A DNA stretch of 64,000 nucleotides, taken from NCBI GenBank assembly GCA_943737045.1, contig CALSFV010000238.1, positions 434,001 through 498,000 on the forward strand, written 5' to 3'. The notes below the pieces were generated by a model. The model ran no database searches, was not told the DNA's origin, and was given only the letters and a program-made list of their open reading frames with translations. Positions 1 through 11,031 of the stretch are shown piece by piece. The DNA is from Parapristionchus giblindavisi (Eukaryota > Nematoda > Chromadorea > Rhabditida > Diplogasteridae). How positions within the stretch are numbered: the stretch's first letter is position 1; each line of letters starts with the position of its first letter. A program made the position numbers and the translations under genes.

Positions 1-925
1 TATGATACATTGCAAAGCCGCTTGCACAGGAGCCATAATTTTAGAATGCTTGTCCTCTGAACGGTAGGGACTCAAAATCGGTCCTCCCAACAAAAATTAT
101 TTTATGCCCTGATGGCAAATGACGAGCTATGACTACCGTAATCTGGGGATAAACATTACTCGCCACTAGCATCATGTTAGCACTTAGAACGGGTTGTTAG
201 CACATCTAGAAGCTGAGTTATAAAGCTTGGGGGGTCAACGTTCCAACCCTGCTACAGCTTGAAGTCGGAGTCGGAGCCATTCCGGATTGTTTGACTGCGC
301 ATCCCTGGCCTTGTTCTCCACTCTTGACTCAAAAGATCAGCTTGAAAGACTTTCCTGGATCAAAAGTTTTAAGAAACGTAGAATTATCCGGAGATTTGCT
401 GCCTACACATGTGTAAAATATAGTATACAATTTGTTAGAAGTTTTGTTGGATTATTGTTTTTCTTTTTACATTTCAGAGCAACGTTATATTTTCAAGTTA
501 TCGATATGATTTTGTATGGTCTTGTTTAGATTTATTTATTACGTTGTTTCGCCACATAAACATGCTGATTCAACCTTTTCAAAAATAGTACAAACGGAAC
601 AAAATATTTTGATCTCCCACGAGTGTGGTAGATCAAAATACAAACCTCCGAAACGATAAAAAATAAGTGAAGATGGGCAGTACGGTTGACAAACACGCAA
701 ACTATATATTGTGATCGATTTGGTTGTTTTCCTCGCAAAAAACGATCTCAAAATCACATTTGAACGAGCCGGAACGAGCCGGAACGAACCGGAACGGTAG
801 CGGAATAGGCGAGAATCACTCTCTAGCCGGCTGGAGGTGATTAGCATATCTCGAGTTTCGGCTGGGGGAGATAATCAAATTATCTCAACCAAAATTCCGC
901 TATCCGTTTCGTTTCGTCACCTCTA
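1..925 (+). mobile_element. Right part of a composite hAT-like palindromic element
   Basis: This stretch repeats, in the same order, the sequence at about 23200-24284, the right half of the composite element at 21880-24284. It ends with the same terminus (CACCTCTA at 918-925). The left half lies outside the window. Relative to the 23 kb copy, it lacks about 130 bp after position 313. No gene is visible; open frames on either strand belong to the repeat. Confidence 0.75.
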
Positions 926-1036
926 GTCTACATGCATATTTACAGTTATACCATTTTTTAGAATCGGTGAGGTCGATGTCCGGCACTTCCTGGAATCTCA
1001 TTGAGCCGATGTCTTAAATTAATGTTATTAATAGAT

Positions 1037-1773
1037 GTACGTCGAATAAAGGAAAAAAAATAAAAAATCGAAGAACCCATCTTTTGAGATAAATGGACCT
1101 GAAGTTGACCCGAAAATATTTTTGTTTTCAAACCCCCTCGTGTTTGTACTCATATTGAAGAGCTCGTCGAGTAGAACAACTTTGATGTTGAGCACTTTGT
1201 TTGAAACTCATGTACAACAGAACTACATGAGTTTTATTTATTCACACGGTTGTTCACCCACTTTTGAGTAAAACGAAAGTAAAATATTTTTTGCGCACAA
1301 ATTGATTACGCCAATATTGTAGAACGCAAAAATCCATACTTAGTTTGTGTTCTTTAAAATGAGTATAAACATGGCAAGGTTTTAACAACTTTTTTTACAA
1401 GACCACTTTCCAGGCCATATTTTTCAGCATTGGGGTCTACAATTTTTTTTCGTGAAACAACAAACTTAGTATGGATTTTTGCGTTCTACAATTTTGGCGT
1501 AATCAATTTGTGAGCAAAAAATATTTTACTTTCGTTTTACTCAAAAGTGGGTGAACAACCGTGTGAATAAATAAAAATTATGTAGTTCTCTTGTACATGA
1601 GTTTCAAACAAAGTGCTCAACATCAAAGTTGTTCTACTCGACGAGCACTTCAATATGAGTACAAACATGAGGGGGTTTGAAAACAAAAATATTTTCGGGT
1701 TAAATTCAGGTCCATTTATCTCAAAAGAGGGGTCCTTCCATTTTTTATTTTTTTCGCTTATTCGACGCGGAAT
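1037..1773. repeat. Palindromic (foldback) repeat, about 740 bp
   Basis: The sequence from 1037 reads inverted up to 1773. Termini are CGTCGAATAA and TTATTCGACG, arms are about 300 bp, and the centre lies near 1420. It carries no coding potential and is probably a non-autonomous DNA transposon. I could not assign a target duplication. Confidence 0.75.
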
Positions 1774-2309
1774 TTTTTGCTCTATAAGATGAGGCAAAAA
1801 TTGGACTGCACTTTTTTGTTTTAAAATTTTAATTAATTTTTGAATGTTTTGAGGAGGTAAAAAATCAGTTTGCGATCGGATCTGCGGACCGTCGTATAGC
1901 CAGTTTTTGTTGTCTATTTATACTTATAACTAATCGACACTAACATTGGTCCTAGGTCGCTCCATTTTTTTCCGGTGAAAATCGAGTTTTCAAAATTCGA
2001 AAACCCGCCACATCTGTGTTTCAAGGAACCAGCCCAAATGAATACCCATTTTGTGATGGGGGGCCATGGAGGTATCCATCAAAAAATTTTGGGCCAAATC
2101 GGTGAGGTCGATGTCCGGGGGCACTGGCACAACCCTCGTATCTTACTGAGCCGGTGTCTTAAATGTAACACTTCAGAGATCGCATGCGTATTCTTCCGAC
2201 GGTAGCTATGCGAACCGAGGAAGGTGACCTATGCCTCTACTCACAGTATGGGAACGGTAAGTTTATTATGAAGAGAATGCAAAACATTGACCTTTAGCAA
2301 GCACTGGCT
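1774..2309. other. No gene seen; repeat-like sequence
   Basis: I see no splice-supported exon. The phrase ATCGGTGAGGTCGATGTCCG near 2098 also occurs near 964, so this is dispersed repeat. An open frame at 1975-2205 has no supporting features. Confidence 0.4.
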
Positions 2310-2512
2310 CTGATATTTTCAAACTAGTAGTTTACTTATATTTCCCACTAGCCGTAGACTTGCAAGTCTACGGCTAGTTAAACGTAAGTTTACTAGAAGT
2401 GGTGTATAATACTGTAATTCCGTCAAATGTTCTTCAACTTGTAGTAAACTAGCAGTAAAATACTGTGACGTCACGTAAGTAAACTACTAGTTTGGAAATA
2501 CCAGAAGGGGAG
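2310..2512. repeat. MITE, family E (variant)
   Basis: A short inverted-repeat element with ends of the form TCTGGTATTT(C/G). It shares internal motifs (TACTGTAAT..CGTCAAATGTTCTT) with copies at 21120-21335 and 58612-58765. Here the stems are built from AGTAGTTTACTTA and its inverse. Confidence 0.6.
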
Positions 2513-2802
2513 CACTGGGATCCATTGGGCAAGGAATGGTTTGCCACTAAAAGGCTGTTTAGTCTGGGTGTGCTGAGGTCCTATGCAAGGGGTACTTTTA
2601 TCGTGAACATTCCTTCGTCTTCTTATGAGCAAATCAAAATCATTACACATTTTTCTTTTTGAATTATTTAATTTAAAAAAAAAACTAAATCCAGAAAAAA
2701 TGGTTTCGTTCAATACTTCGCCAGCAATTGTTTGATATCATGAAAAATCCATTCTCGTTTCATTACAAAAATTTTGATATCACTACACAACAGCACATTC
2801 CG

Positions 2803-2905
2803 AGCTAATTTTGCTCTCCGTTCCGACAACACTCTCTCGAAGACAAAAAGCGAGAGACTATTGTCAGACCAGAAAATTCAAATTAGCTCGGAGTGAAAAT
2901 AAATA
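2803..2905. repeat. MITE, family D
   Basis: A short palindromic element with CGAGCTAATTTTGCTCTCCG at its left end, the inverse at its right end, and the loop motif GAGAGACTATTG. Other copies lie at 6571-6690, 15188-15306, about 17190-17280, 20791-20912, 21047-21120, 50386-50506 and 52735-52806. Confidence 0.75.
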
Positions 2906-2924
2906 TAGTAAATCTTCATTCTAG

Positions 2925-3007
2925 ATGAGCCATCTATACACACGACCTGAACATCGAGGGAAAGGACTTGGTAAGATTGTTGAAATGACTCTGGCCCAAA
3001 ACTTTAT
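2925..3007 (+). pseudogene. Exon fragment of a GNAT-family acetyltransferase
   Basis: An 83-nt exon-like segment bounded by an acceptor (TTCTAG) and a donor (GTGAGT). Its 27 codons read SHLYTRPEHRGKGLG and then KIVEMTLAQNF. The core RxxGxG (RGKGLG) preceded by YTRPEH is the acetyl-CoA-binding motif A of GNAT enzymes. The YTRPEHRGKGL context resembles glycine N-acyltransferase/FR47-type members (family knowledge). I find no neighbouring exon encoding the rest of the domain. A second, inverted copy lies at 8524-9916, so this exon is carried inside a repeat and is probably a captured fragment rather than a working gene. Confidence 0.6.
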
Positions 3008-3029
3008 GTGAGTTTGTAATTATTAATTG

Positions 3030-3490
3030 GTTGATTGATTGAGTGTGGCCTCAGAGGCTGAACCTTGTTATCAAGAAGAGTTTCTCATTTTGACACCCTC
3101 AGCATGTGATATACCTATAGGATAAATTAAATGCGGTGTATTTCATGTAAAAGCATGCAAGAGTACTGAAAAAATAACGTTTAACGTGTAATATAAAATG
3201 GTTTAGTTAATTTCGGCTAAGGGGTCCTAGACAGCAGTAAAATAAATTATCGTGTGGTTATTATCGATTGTGATTCAGCAAACGTGGATTGCGTCCATTT
3301 ATGCACGTTTTGATTGGAAACGATCAAATGTTTCGTCAAACTTTCCGTAATCCGTTCTACACGGAATGGATTGATGATCAAGGATCACAGATGATTTTTT
3401 ACTTCAGCTCGTTTCCGATGAAGCCGTGATTATTCCTGGATTCTGATCGTTTTTTTGTTCCTAGAATGATAAAGATCTGCTAAACTGATT
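3030..3490. repeat. Inverted repeat, left arm (partner at 7765-8245)
   Basis: This arm follows the GNAT exon and recurs inverted at 7765-8245, about 4.3 kb away. The two arms flank the PAN-like gene and its duplicated exon array. The arm holds no gene. Confidence 0.7.
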
Positions 3491-3499
3491 GATTTTATT

Positions 3500-4136
3500 C
3501 ACTGACATCGCTCTAGATCATATTATTATTTATTAATTTATGACTTGCACATAGTCATGTGTCAGAAAACATTATAAAATATACATAGCTGCCTATATTT
3601 TTTAAAATTAAATTTAAAGTGCATGCAAAGCTATCCTTGTACATCAATTAATGTGATTAATTTAATTACGTAATTTTGGAAAAATCCGTACTGCATAATT
3701 AAACGGAGTAACTAAATTAATAATATCTTTATTATGCTGGTACATAATGAACAATACATGGGACACAAACAAGAAAAATGGTTGGATACATAATTTACTA
3801 TGCCACAACGGGGCAGCATAAGTATAGTAGTATGAATAGATGTACAAGAATGAGTATGCATGCACTTTTAAAGTAAATTTTAAAATAAATAAGTTAGCTA
3901 ATAATGTGCCCTATGGTGTTTCGTCTTAATTTGGAAGACAACTTTCGATTATTGTTTGTGATAAATAAATATATTTTTAACGTACAAGTAAACCAATTAT
4001 AGTACTTCTAATTACATTACTAATTTAATTAAATCACAGATCGGCTCCGCTTCCAGCAGTCCTCATTCAGTGGATAAGCTAATTAAATTAATATTATTAA
4101 TAGATGTACAAGAATAAGTATGTATGCACTGTAAAT
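3500..4136. repeat. Dispersed repeat family F; no gene
   Basis: AT-rich sequence with several copies of a motif of the form ATTAATAGATGTACAAG followed by TATGCATGCACTTTAAA. The same family recurs near 15418-15500, 15780-15960, 29764-29960 and 41890-41990, often ending in GTGTTTCGGCCGCTACGTC. I see no coding sequence. Confidence 0.55.
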
Positions 4137-4990
4137 ATAAATTTTTTGATTAAAAAATTTAACTAGCAATGTTGTTTGTGTTTGGTGTTCTATGGTATTT
4201 CAGCCGCTACGTCGTTAAATAATAATGTCTTCGTACACCAATGTATTAAGTTAACACAAAGAAGTTGAAGGTATGCATTATATCTCTTATTGTCCACACA
4301 AGTTGTTTCATTTGTTGTATCAATTACAGAAGAAGAAGACCAAGCCACCCCGCGGGGCACCCTGTCGAAGAGAAATTTCCCCGCTTGGCTCCCTGTCGAA
4401 GAGAAACTTCCCCGCGGTTACCCTGTCATTTACAGAGACTGAACAAGCTGCCCCGCAGGGTGCCCGGCAGAGTGCCCGCGGGGCGAGTGACAAGACGAAC
4501 AACATAAGGTTTTCGTTGGATCTTTGAGTATACTAATCAAGTTTCATGTGCGGACGTTTTCTTGAATGGTGATGAATTCTCTCAGAAACGAAAGAATAGA
4601 TCTTTTGGATAAGAAGATTCCCCCTGTTTTCGTCCCATCTGCTTTTAAAAAGGATAAATATTTTCATTATTATGAATGTGATACTCATATGACATTGAAC
4701 AACTTCTTTGAAAAATTTTAATTCTGTGATAGCACATTATTTATATTATGAGAAGAAACAAGAATTACGAAGTTTTTTCTATTCTAACAAATAAATGTGA
4801 AAAATGATGAATTGCCAATAATTGATTAAAATTCGCGAATCATCCGCTAACATCCCCTCCCCCACGCATGTAAACGGAGAATTTAAATTGTGATCTCCTC
4901 GATAAATAAATAAATATGCCATTTGGCCAGGTTAGATATGAACAAGCCTAGAACTTTCTCCCGTGCACAAGAATACGTTGACATTTCGAT
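4137..4990 (-). pseudogene. Decayed copy 1 of the last exon of the PAN-like gene
   Basis: Positions 4250-4345 match 6320-6412, part of the last exon of the gene at 6141-7304 (minus). The reading frame is lost and a GC-rich repeat follows. The whole segment is duplicated directly at 5180-6125, both copies ending with the sequence around CCATTTGGCCAGGTTAGATA. It is a non-functional duplicate. Confidence 0.6.
4345..4495. repeat. GC-rich repeat of CCCCGCGGGG type, copy 1
   Basis: Short imperfect tandem units containing CCCCGCGG and CCCTGTCGAAGAGAAA(C/T)TT, strikingly GC-rich against AT-rich surroundings. CCGCGG palindromes allow strong hairpins. The matching block is at 5376-5545. Confidence 0.7.
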
Positions 4991-5179
4991 GAACGTTATT
5001 TATTTATTTATTTATTTATCTTACATCCATAAGCTGCGACAACAATTGAAGCAACAAGAAAATGAGAGCTTGTCGGGTAAAAAAAACGAGAGGGGTAAGA
5101 GGGAGTAAGAGTTATCTCCTACTCTGGTATTTTGCCACTTAAAGTCTACTTAAACTTTCCCACTTTAAGTAGACTTTAA

Positions 5180-6125
5180 ATAATTTAACTAGCAATGGTG
5201 TTTGTGTTTGGTGTTCTATGGTATTTCAGCCGCTACGTCGTTAAATAATAATGTCTTCGTACACCAATGTATTAAGTTAACACAAAGAAGTTGAAGGTAT
5301 GCATTATATCTCTTATTGTCCACACAAGTTGTTTCATTTGTTGTATCAATTACAGAAGAAGAAGACCAAGCCACCCCGCGGGGCTCCCTGTCGAAGAGAA
5401 ACTTCCCCGCGGGGCTCCCTGTCGAAGAGAAACTTCCCCGCGGTTACTCTGTCATTTACAGAGACTGAACAAGCTGCCCCGCAGGGTGCCCGGCAGAGTG
5501 CCCGCGGGGCGAGTGACAGGGTGCCCCGCGGGGGGGGGGGGAATTTCCAGAGCGAAGGATCCCTTAAATTTCGCCCAATACTGGTTAGAATGAGGCTATA
5601 TGACACTAATATGATATTGTCAAGCAGGCCTGTTAGACGAACAACCAATCAAGTTTCATGTGCGGACGTTTTCTTGAATGGTGATGAATTCTCTCAGAAA
5701 CGAAAGAATAGATCTTTTGGATAAGAAGATTCCCCCTGTTTGGTCCCATCTGCTTTTAAAAAGGATAAATATTTTCATTATTATGAATATGATACTCATA
5801 TGACATTGAACAAACTGCTTTGAAAAATTTAAATTCTGTGATAGAACATTTCTATTATGAGGAAAAAACAAATAAACAAGAATTACGAAGCTTTTTCTAT
5901 TCTAACAAATAAATGTAAAAAATGATGAATTGCCAATAGTTGATTAAAATTTGTTTTTTTTTTTCATCCGCTAACATCCCCTCCCCATGTAAACGAAGTA
6001 TTTAAATAATGATCTCCTCGATAAATAAATATGCCATTTGGCCAGGTTAGATATGAACAAGCCTAGAACTTTCTCCCGTGCACAAGAATTCGTTGCCATT
6101 TCGATGAACGTTATCTCCGTTTGGA
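5180..6125 (-). pseudogene. Decayed copy 2 of the last exon of the PAN-like gene
   Basis: Direct duplicate of 4137-4990. It includes the remnant of the PAN-like gene exon at about 5275-5370 and a longer GC-rich block. It lies immediately downstream of the intact exon (6141-6539), so the locus has grown by local duplication. Confidence 0.6.
5376..5545. repeat. GC-rich repeat of CCCCGCGGGG type, copy 2, with a G run
   Basis: A longer version of the block at 4345-4495, with two tandem CCCCGCGGGGCTCCCTGTCG units, ending in a run of more than ten G residues near 5530. It is likely to be length-variable. Confidence 0.7.
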
Positions 6126-6140
6126 AGATTCACTTCGGAA

Positions 6141-7304
6141 TCATATGATTTCACTGACGCATCGTATCATGATACCGGATCCTTTCGGAATTATCACATT
6201 TTCAAGACCGGTTGACAACTTCCACTGATCGCGTTCCATTCTCAATGTGAGTCCGGAATATTCCGTAGTCGCAACCGTAATACGAATTTCTCCGCCACTT
6301 AAACAAATATATTTTCCGTTAACACAAAGAAGTTGACTGTATTCATTATATCTATCATTCTCCACACAAGTTGTCTCAGTTGCTGTATCAATCGCAGGCG
6401 AAGAAGACGAGGGTGAAGGAGGTCCATCACACTCCTCTTTTATGGCCTTCATTGAGTTTGAATTAACGGTATCTTCATCTGGTGAATTATCGCAAGTTAA
6501 TGGGTTCATACCGAATTGAATCGCTTTACATTTGGGATCCTGCAAGCGAATGAATGCATTGAAAGCTATGTAAAAGCACACCCCAAGCTAATTTTAATCG
6601 CCGCATTGACAATACTCTCTCGTAGACAAAAAAGCGAGAGATTATGGCCAGAGCGGAGCGTTTCAACTTAGGTCGGGGTGTCGCTTTAAAGTTAACATAC
6701 CTTTTGACAATTTTGCAAGCATATCAGAAACTCTTTGAGATCAGCAGAAAGTTGGACATATTCACTGTGACTCACGCGGACTCGAATGTTCTGTGTCTGA
6801 GGTTGCAAATTCACATTATTAATATTGATATTTAGTAACCGTTGCCAATTCTTCTATCTTTTGTAATACTATAAAAACTGTGATTAAGTAATTTGCAGTT
6901 TGTCTCTTCTTTATTGTTCTCAATCAGTACATTTACCATTATATATCTTCTCGTTTTTGATCCGTATAGAGAAGATAAATATATTATTATTATTATTATA
7001 TTGACCGTATAATATGCACTTGTTTATTTGGTGAGAGAGTGGCCAACCACTGCCACAATGAATTTCTATGTTTAGAGAGAGAGCACCGGTGAGAGAGTAG
7101 GTAGATCGGAGAGAGCGAGGAAGGAAAGGAGGAAAGAGTGGGGAGTTATTCGATAGTTTTTTTCTGTTTAGCAGCAGTAGCAATGAAATTATGCAAGTAC
7201 AATTTATACGGACAATAATTCAATGTACGGAGCACTAAGCAAATGAGAAGCAGTACCTCGGAAAGGGGAAGGAGGATGAGCAGAGCTGTTGTGAGGTTGA
7301 TCAT
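6141..7304 (-). CDS. Small secreted protein with a PAN/apple-like cysteine motif (3 exons)
   Basis: Exons on the minus strand are 7257-7304, 6701-6796 and 6141-6539, all in phase 0, giving 180 residues. The start MINLTTALLILLPLSE is a clear signal-peptide core. Exon 2 contains SADLKEFLICLQNCQK and exon 3 begins DPKCKAIQF, giving C-x3-C-x5-C then C about 12 residues on, as in PAN/apple modules of extracellular proteins (family knowledge). A Pro/Ser-rich linker follows (GPPSPSSSSP) and then a C-terminal beta-rich region with further cysteines. All splice sites are canonical: donors GTACTG and GTATGT, acceptors ending CCTCAG and TTGCAG. A family D MITE fills most of the second intron, ending about 10 bp before the donor of exon 2. 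The protein is probably secreted; its partner is unknown. Partial copies of exon 3 lie downstream at about 4250 and 5280. Confidence 0.65.
6571..6690. repeat. MITE, family D, in an intron of the PAN-like gene
   Basis: Ends are TAAAAGCACACCCC and GGGGTGTCGCTTTAAA, and the arms pair over most of the length. It occupies nearly the whole second intron of the gene at 6141-7304. Confidence 0.8.
6895..6996 (+). mobile_element. LINE 3' end with ATT-repeat tail
   Basis: GAAGATAAATATATTATTATT resembles the tail of the complete LINE at 10.6-15.1 kb (CAGATAAATTTATTATTATT). Only about 100 bp can be recognised, consistent with a strongly 5'-truncated insertion. It lies in the first intron of the PAN-like gene. 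Confidence 0.45.
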
Positions 7305-7764
7305 TGTGGAAAGCGAATGAAGACTGAAATGAAGACACAAATAGTTTGCCATGGTGAAGGTATGACTTCCTCCATATTGAAAATAAAAATCAAAGGATCG
7401 CCGAAAGACGAAAAAAAGAGATTTTTTACTCACCCACTGAATGAGAACTTTCGAAATTGGAGCCGAGATATTAACGAAAAAAAAGGTTCCCACGAACGAC
7501 AAGAAGACATTCAAGCGATTCATTCCGCAGAGACTACGATCTTACGACGACTGCATATGGATGGGATTATACTCGGAATATGTTTCACTCTTCGCTTTTC
7601 TTCAGAGATCTCATCCAGGGTCAATTGACAAATATTTATTCATCAAAAACAAAAACCTATATTGTGACGTTGTCTTCTAAATTTGGATTACTTCATTTAA
7701 TTGTGCAGTACCAATTTTCAAATACCAATGTTTTCTAGCACTTGCACCAAGTGCAATGCACATG

Positions 7765-8245
7765 TCAACAGTGAACAAAATCAATCAGTTGAGCAGATCT
7801 TTATCATTCTAGGAACAAAAAAAACGATCAGCATCCAGGGATAATCACGGCTTCATCGGAATCGAGCTGAAGTACCAAATCATCTGTGAGACTTGATCAT
7901 CAATCCATTCCGTGTAGAACGGATTACGGAATGTTTGACGAAACTTTTGATCGTTTCCAATCAAAACGTGCATGAATGGGCGCAATCCACGTTTGCTGAA
8001 TAACAATCGATAATAACAATAATGATTATATAGGTTACTGCTGTCTAGAAGCCCTTAGCCGAAATTACAGGGCCTCAATTATTTTATATTATGCGTTAAA
8101 TGTTATTTATAAAGTACATTTGCATGCTTGTAAATACTATACTTCGCATTTAATTTATGATATCAGCATATCACATGCAGAGGGTGCCAAAATGAGGTAA
8201 TCTTCTTGATAAAAGCTCAAGTTTCTGAGGCCACAATCAATAATC
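7765..8245. repeat. Inverted repeat, right arm (partner at 3030-3490)
   Basis: Inverted copy of 3030-3490, followed on its outer side by the second GNAT exon copy. Together the two arms delimit a roughly 5-kb cassette around the PAN-like gene. Confidence 0.7.
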
Positions 8246-8523
8246 AATTAACAATTACATAGGACAAAAGCACAAGTGCTCGACAAACGCGCAAGAATAA
8301 TAAGCGGGGGTCTAGCTTCTGCGCGGAGATAGCTCAAGTTGCCCAGAGACCAGAGACTAAATAATGGTGTAATAGCCATGACAATGAAGCAATGAAGCAA
8401 AAAATCCAACTTGACCATGATTTCATAACTCTGTCCGAAATTGCGCTTTGTCGCTTGCGGATTTTCTACCCCAGCCGCGCTTTTGTTTTGTCCTGTTACC
8501 AAAACTACGAGAAAAAAACTCAC

Positions 8524-9916
8524 ATAAATTTTTGGGCCAGAGTCATTTCAACGATCTTATAAGGGAAGGGTCGTGTGCGTGAAAATCTAACAAAATGTAT
8601 ATGGTTGGAAAGAGGACAAAATTCTAAGACTTTTTGGTCTTTTCGTTTTGACGCCTCGGACTTCCTAAGGACCGAAAATCGTTTTTGAAAAAGTGCAATT
8701 CCATGGGTGAAATTTCAAGGGTCCAATGGCAGAGATATCTATTAGATACCTCATCTCGCACTTGCACTCCCTTCCCAAGCAACACGTGGCGTAGTGGGTA
8801 AGAGGCTCGTCTATAAATTTTCCGTTTGTTCGGTTTCAATGGTTCGATTCCTTTCATTGCAAATTTTTTTTGCTCATTTTATTTTTGATCAAACTCTATT
8901 TTATTGACAATTTAACAACAAATGTGCGAGCCAGTACTTAACAACGGTGCATATCGGGCCAGAAACAGAGATGGTATTAACGATTAACGAATTAACGAAA
9001 ATCGTTAATTTTAACGATATTTTTAGTTAAATTTTAACGATTAACGAATTAACGAAAATATGTTAATTTTCGTTAATTTTTTCGTTAATGAAAATGAGCA
9101 TTTGGATGCTGGAGAAGCGTATTTTTCTTACACATTAGCACTCTACTTCTAGGCAAAATCTATTTTTTGTCCAAACACTTTTTTTCTAGTTTTTAAAGCT
9201 GTATTCGTTTAAAAAAACAATTGATATATCGATTTATGAGACATCACTGTTCATGTTGTTCTAATAAATAGACGTGTTTGGAATAAAATTTCATACTTTG
9301 AGCATTAACGAAAGTTAACGAAATTAACGAAAATTAACGACTTATTTTTCGTTAATTTAACGAATTAACGAAAATTTTCATTAACGAACATCTCTGGCCA
9401 GAAACATGAAAAGCAAAAGCTAACTCTGCAGCTTAAACTTGCCCAGACGGGTTCTCCACATCCGTTGGGAAGCGGTTGTAGATACGTAGTGGTCCACACA
9501 AACGATCGATGAAAACAAAAATATAGATTGATCAAAAATAAAATGAGCAAAAAAAGTTGCAGTCAAAGGAATCGAACCATTGAATCCGAACAAACAAAAA
9601 AATTATAGACGAGCCTCTTACCCACTACGCCACGTGTTGCTTGGGAAGGGAGTGCAAGTGCGAGATGAGGTATCTAATAGATATCTCTGCCATTGGACCC
9701 TTGAAATTTCACCCATGGAATTGCACTTTTTCAAAATCGATTTTCGGTCCTTAGGAAGTCCGAGGCGTCAAAACGAAAAGACCAAAAAGTTTTAGAATTT
9801 TGTCCTCTTTCTAACCATATACATTTTGTTAGATTTTCACGCACACGACCAAGTACCCTTCCCTTATTAGCAAGTCCTTTCCCTCGATGTTCAGGTCTTG
9901 TGTAAAGATGACTCAG
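8524..9916 (-). pseudogene. Second GNAT exon copy, split by a transposon
   Basis: The exon begins on the minus strand at 9916 after a TTTCAG acceptor and reads SHLYTRPEHRGKGL to 9867. It resumes at 8559 with KIVEMTLAQKF and ends at 8524 before GTGAG. The missing middle is the inserted element 8560-9866. An open stretch just upstream (to about 10072) contains DHRPTTLVRRK and could belong to the preceding exon, but I cannot place its splice site. The insertion destroys the exon. Confidence 0.6.
8560..9866. mobile_element. Palindromic DNA transposon, 3-bp TTA target duplication, with pol III-like boxes
   Basis: Termini are TAAGGGAAGGG and CCCTTCCCTTA, flanked by TTA on both sides (8557-8559 and 9867-9869). 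A 3-bp TTA duplication is typical of PIF/Harbinger elements (family knowledge). Arms of over 300 bp pair inverted, and the centre is rich in ATTAACGAAAATTAACG units. In each arm lies a tRNA-like segment, TGGCGTAGTGGGTAAGAGGC (A box) followed by GGTTCGATTCC (B box), at about 8790-8850 on plus and 9560-9625 on minus. There is no transposase frame, so it is non-autonomous. It interrupts a GNAT exon copy. Confidence 0.7.
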
Positions 9917-10559
9917 CTGAAATGAACATTTGACGATAATCAAATCGACATTGTGATTAATTGATAAAGTGTGCGTTATCTTCCGTCGCACCAGAGTGGT
10001 TGGCCGATGGTCATTTAAGTTATCGATTGAAAATATTGAATAGCAGGTTCTGGGTGCGACTTTTGAAACCATTTTTTATCATCTCCCCTCACCTTTTACC
10101 ATCATCGCTTTCGAAGTCGTTCACGACACAACTATTATTTCCCTAGTAAATGTGAAGCTAGGATGCAAATATTTTCAAAATATTAAAGAAGGGAAACCAG
10201 GAGATTTTCGGTGCGCTATAGAAATGAAGAACGCGGGACATAGGAAGTGACCTTCTTCCAAATTTCAAATTTTTGTGCCTATGGAATCAATGAATTCTAA
10301 CCAGCTCGTAAGCTTGTAAGCTCGGATTACGGTATTTCGGTGCATCTAAAATTTTAGAAAAAATTGGTTTTTTTTTTTGTATACAGTGAGATGTGATCTG
10401 TAGATCTGCCTGGCAATTTAAAAAAAAACTCGAGGGTCACCCTTTAAATGTATATCCTCAACATAGTATTTTTGATAAAGATGCGGTAACCTAGTAAATA
10501 ATCGAAAATCGAATGTAAATTCGAAAAACGAATATCAAAATTCCCCTTTTCCAGACTAA
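9917..10559. other. Intergenic, no convincing gene
   Basis: Apart from a possible upstream GNAT exon remnant on the minus strand up to about 10072, I see no exon, RNA or clear repeat. The sequence is AT-rich with short homopolymers. Confidence 0.4.
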
Positions 10560-11031
10560 TCTGTCTACAACCATTCTTAAATAGACCCTCTCTGTCTATC
10601 TCGAGTGAGGCTGTGTCCTCCCGAGCTCTCTATTTGTCCAACTTCCGTCAATCTCACATTTGCCCAATTTCCCCAGCCCGTTTCGGGTTCAAGGGTGACA
10701 AACTATAGTCCCACTCGTGCCATACGTCCTATCGACTGGCAAATCGAGTCCCATTCACTATACCCCGTGTTAAGTGTGTTGCCTACTTTCATAGTTGGTT
10801 AACATTCCAAATCACAGGGAATATAATTGATTGATTGATTGATTTATTGATCTGGTCTTATGCTAAGATTCGAGTAAGCTCTCGGACTTTGATCAGAAAC
10901 ACTCATTGGAGTGTATATTTGTTTGTGTCCGTCCTTTATTGTCTTGTGTCTGTCCCCTCTTGCGTCTCTCCACTCTCTCGTCTCATTACTCTAGTCCCTT
11001 CCTTCTTTCCTTCTTTCATTGATCCGTCTTA

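Noticed and set aside
8624..9795. Paired frames reading RRASYPLRHVLLGKGVQV on both strands
   Set aside because: Mirror translations of the inverted arms of the TTA-flanked element; the segment is the tRNA-like region.
9961..10146. Short plus-strand frame MIKCALSSVAPEWLADGHLS
   Set aside because: No splice context, and antisense to the probable GNAT upstream remnant.
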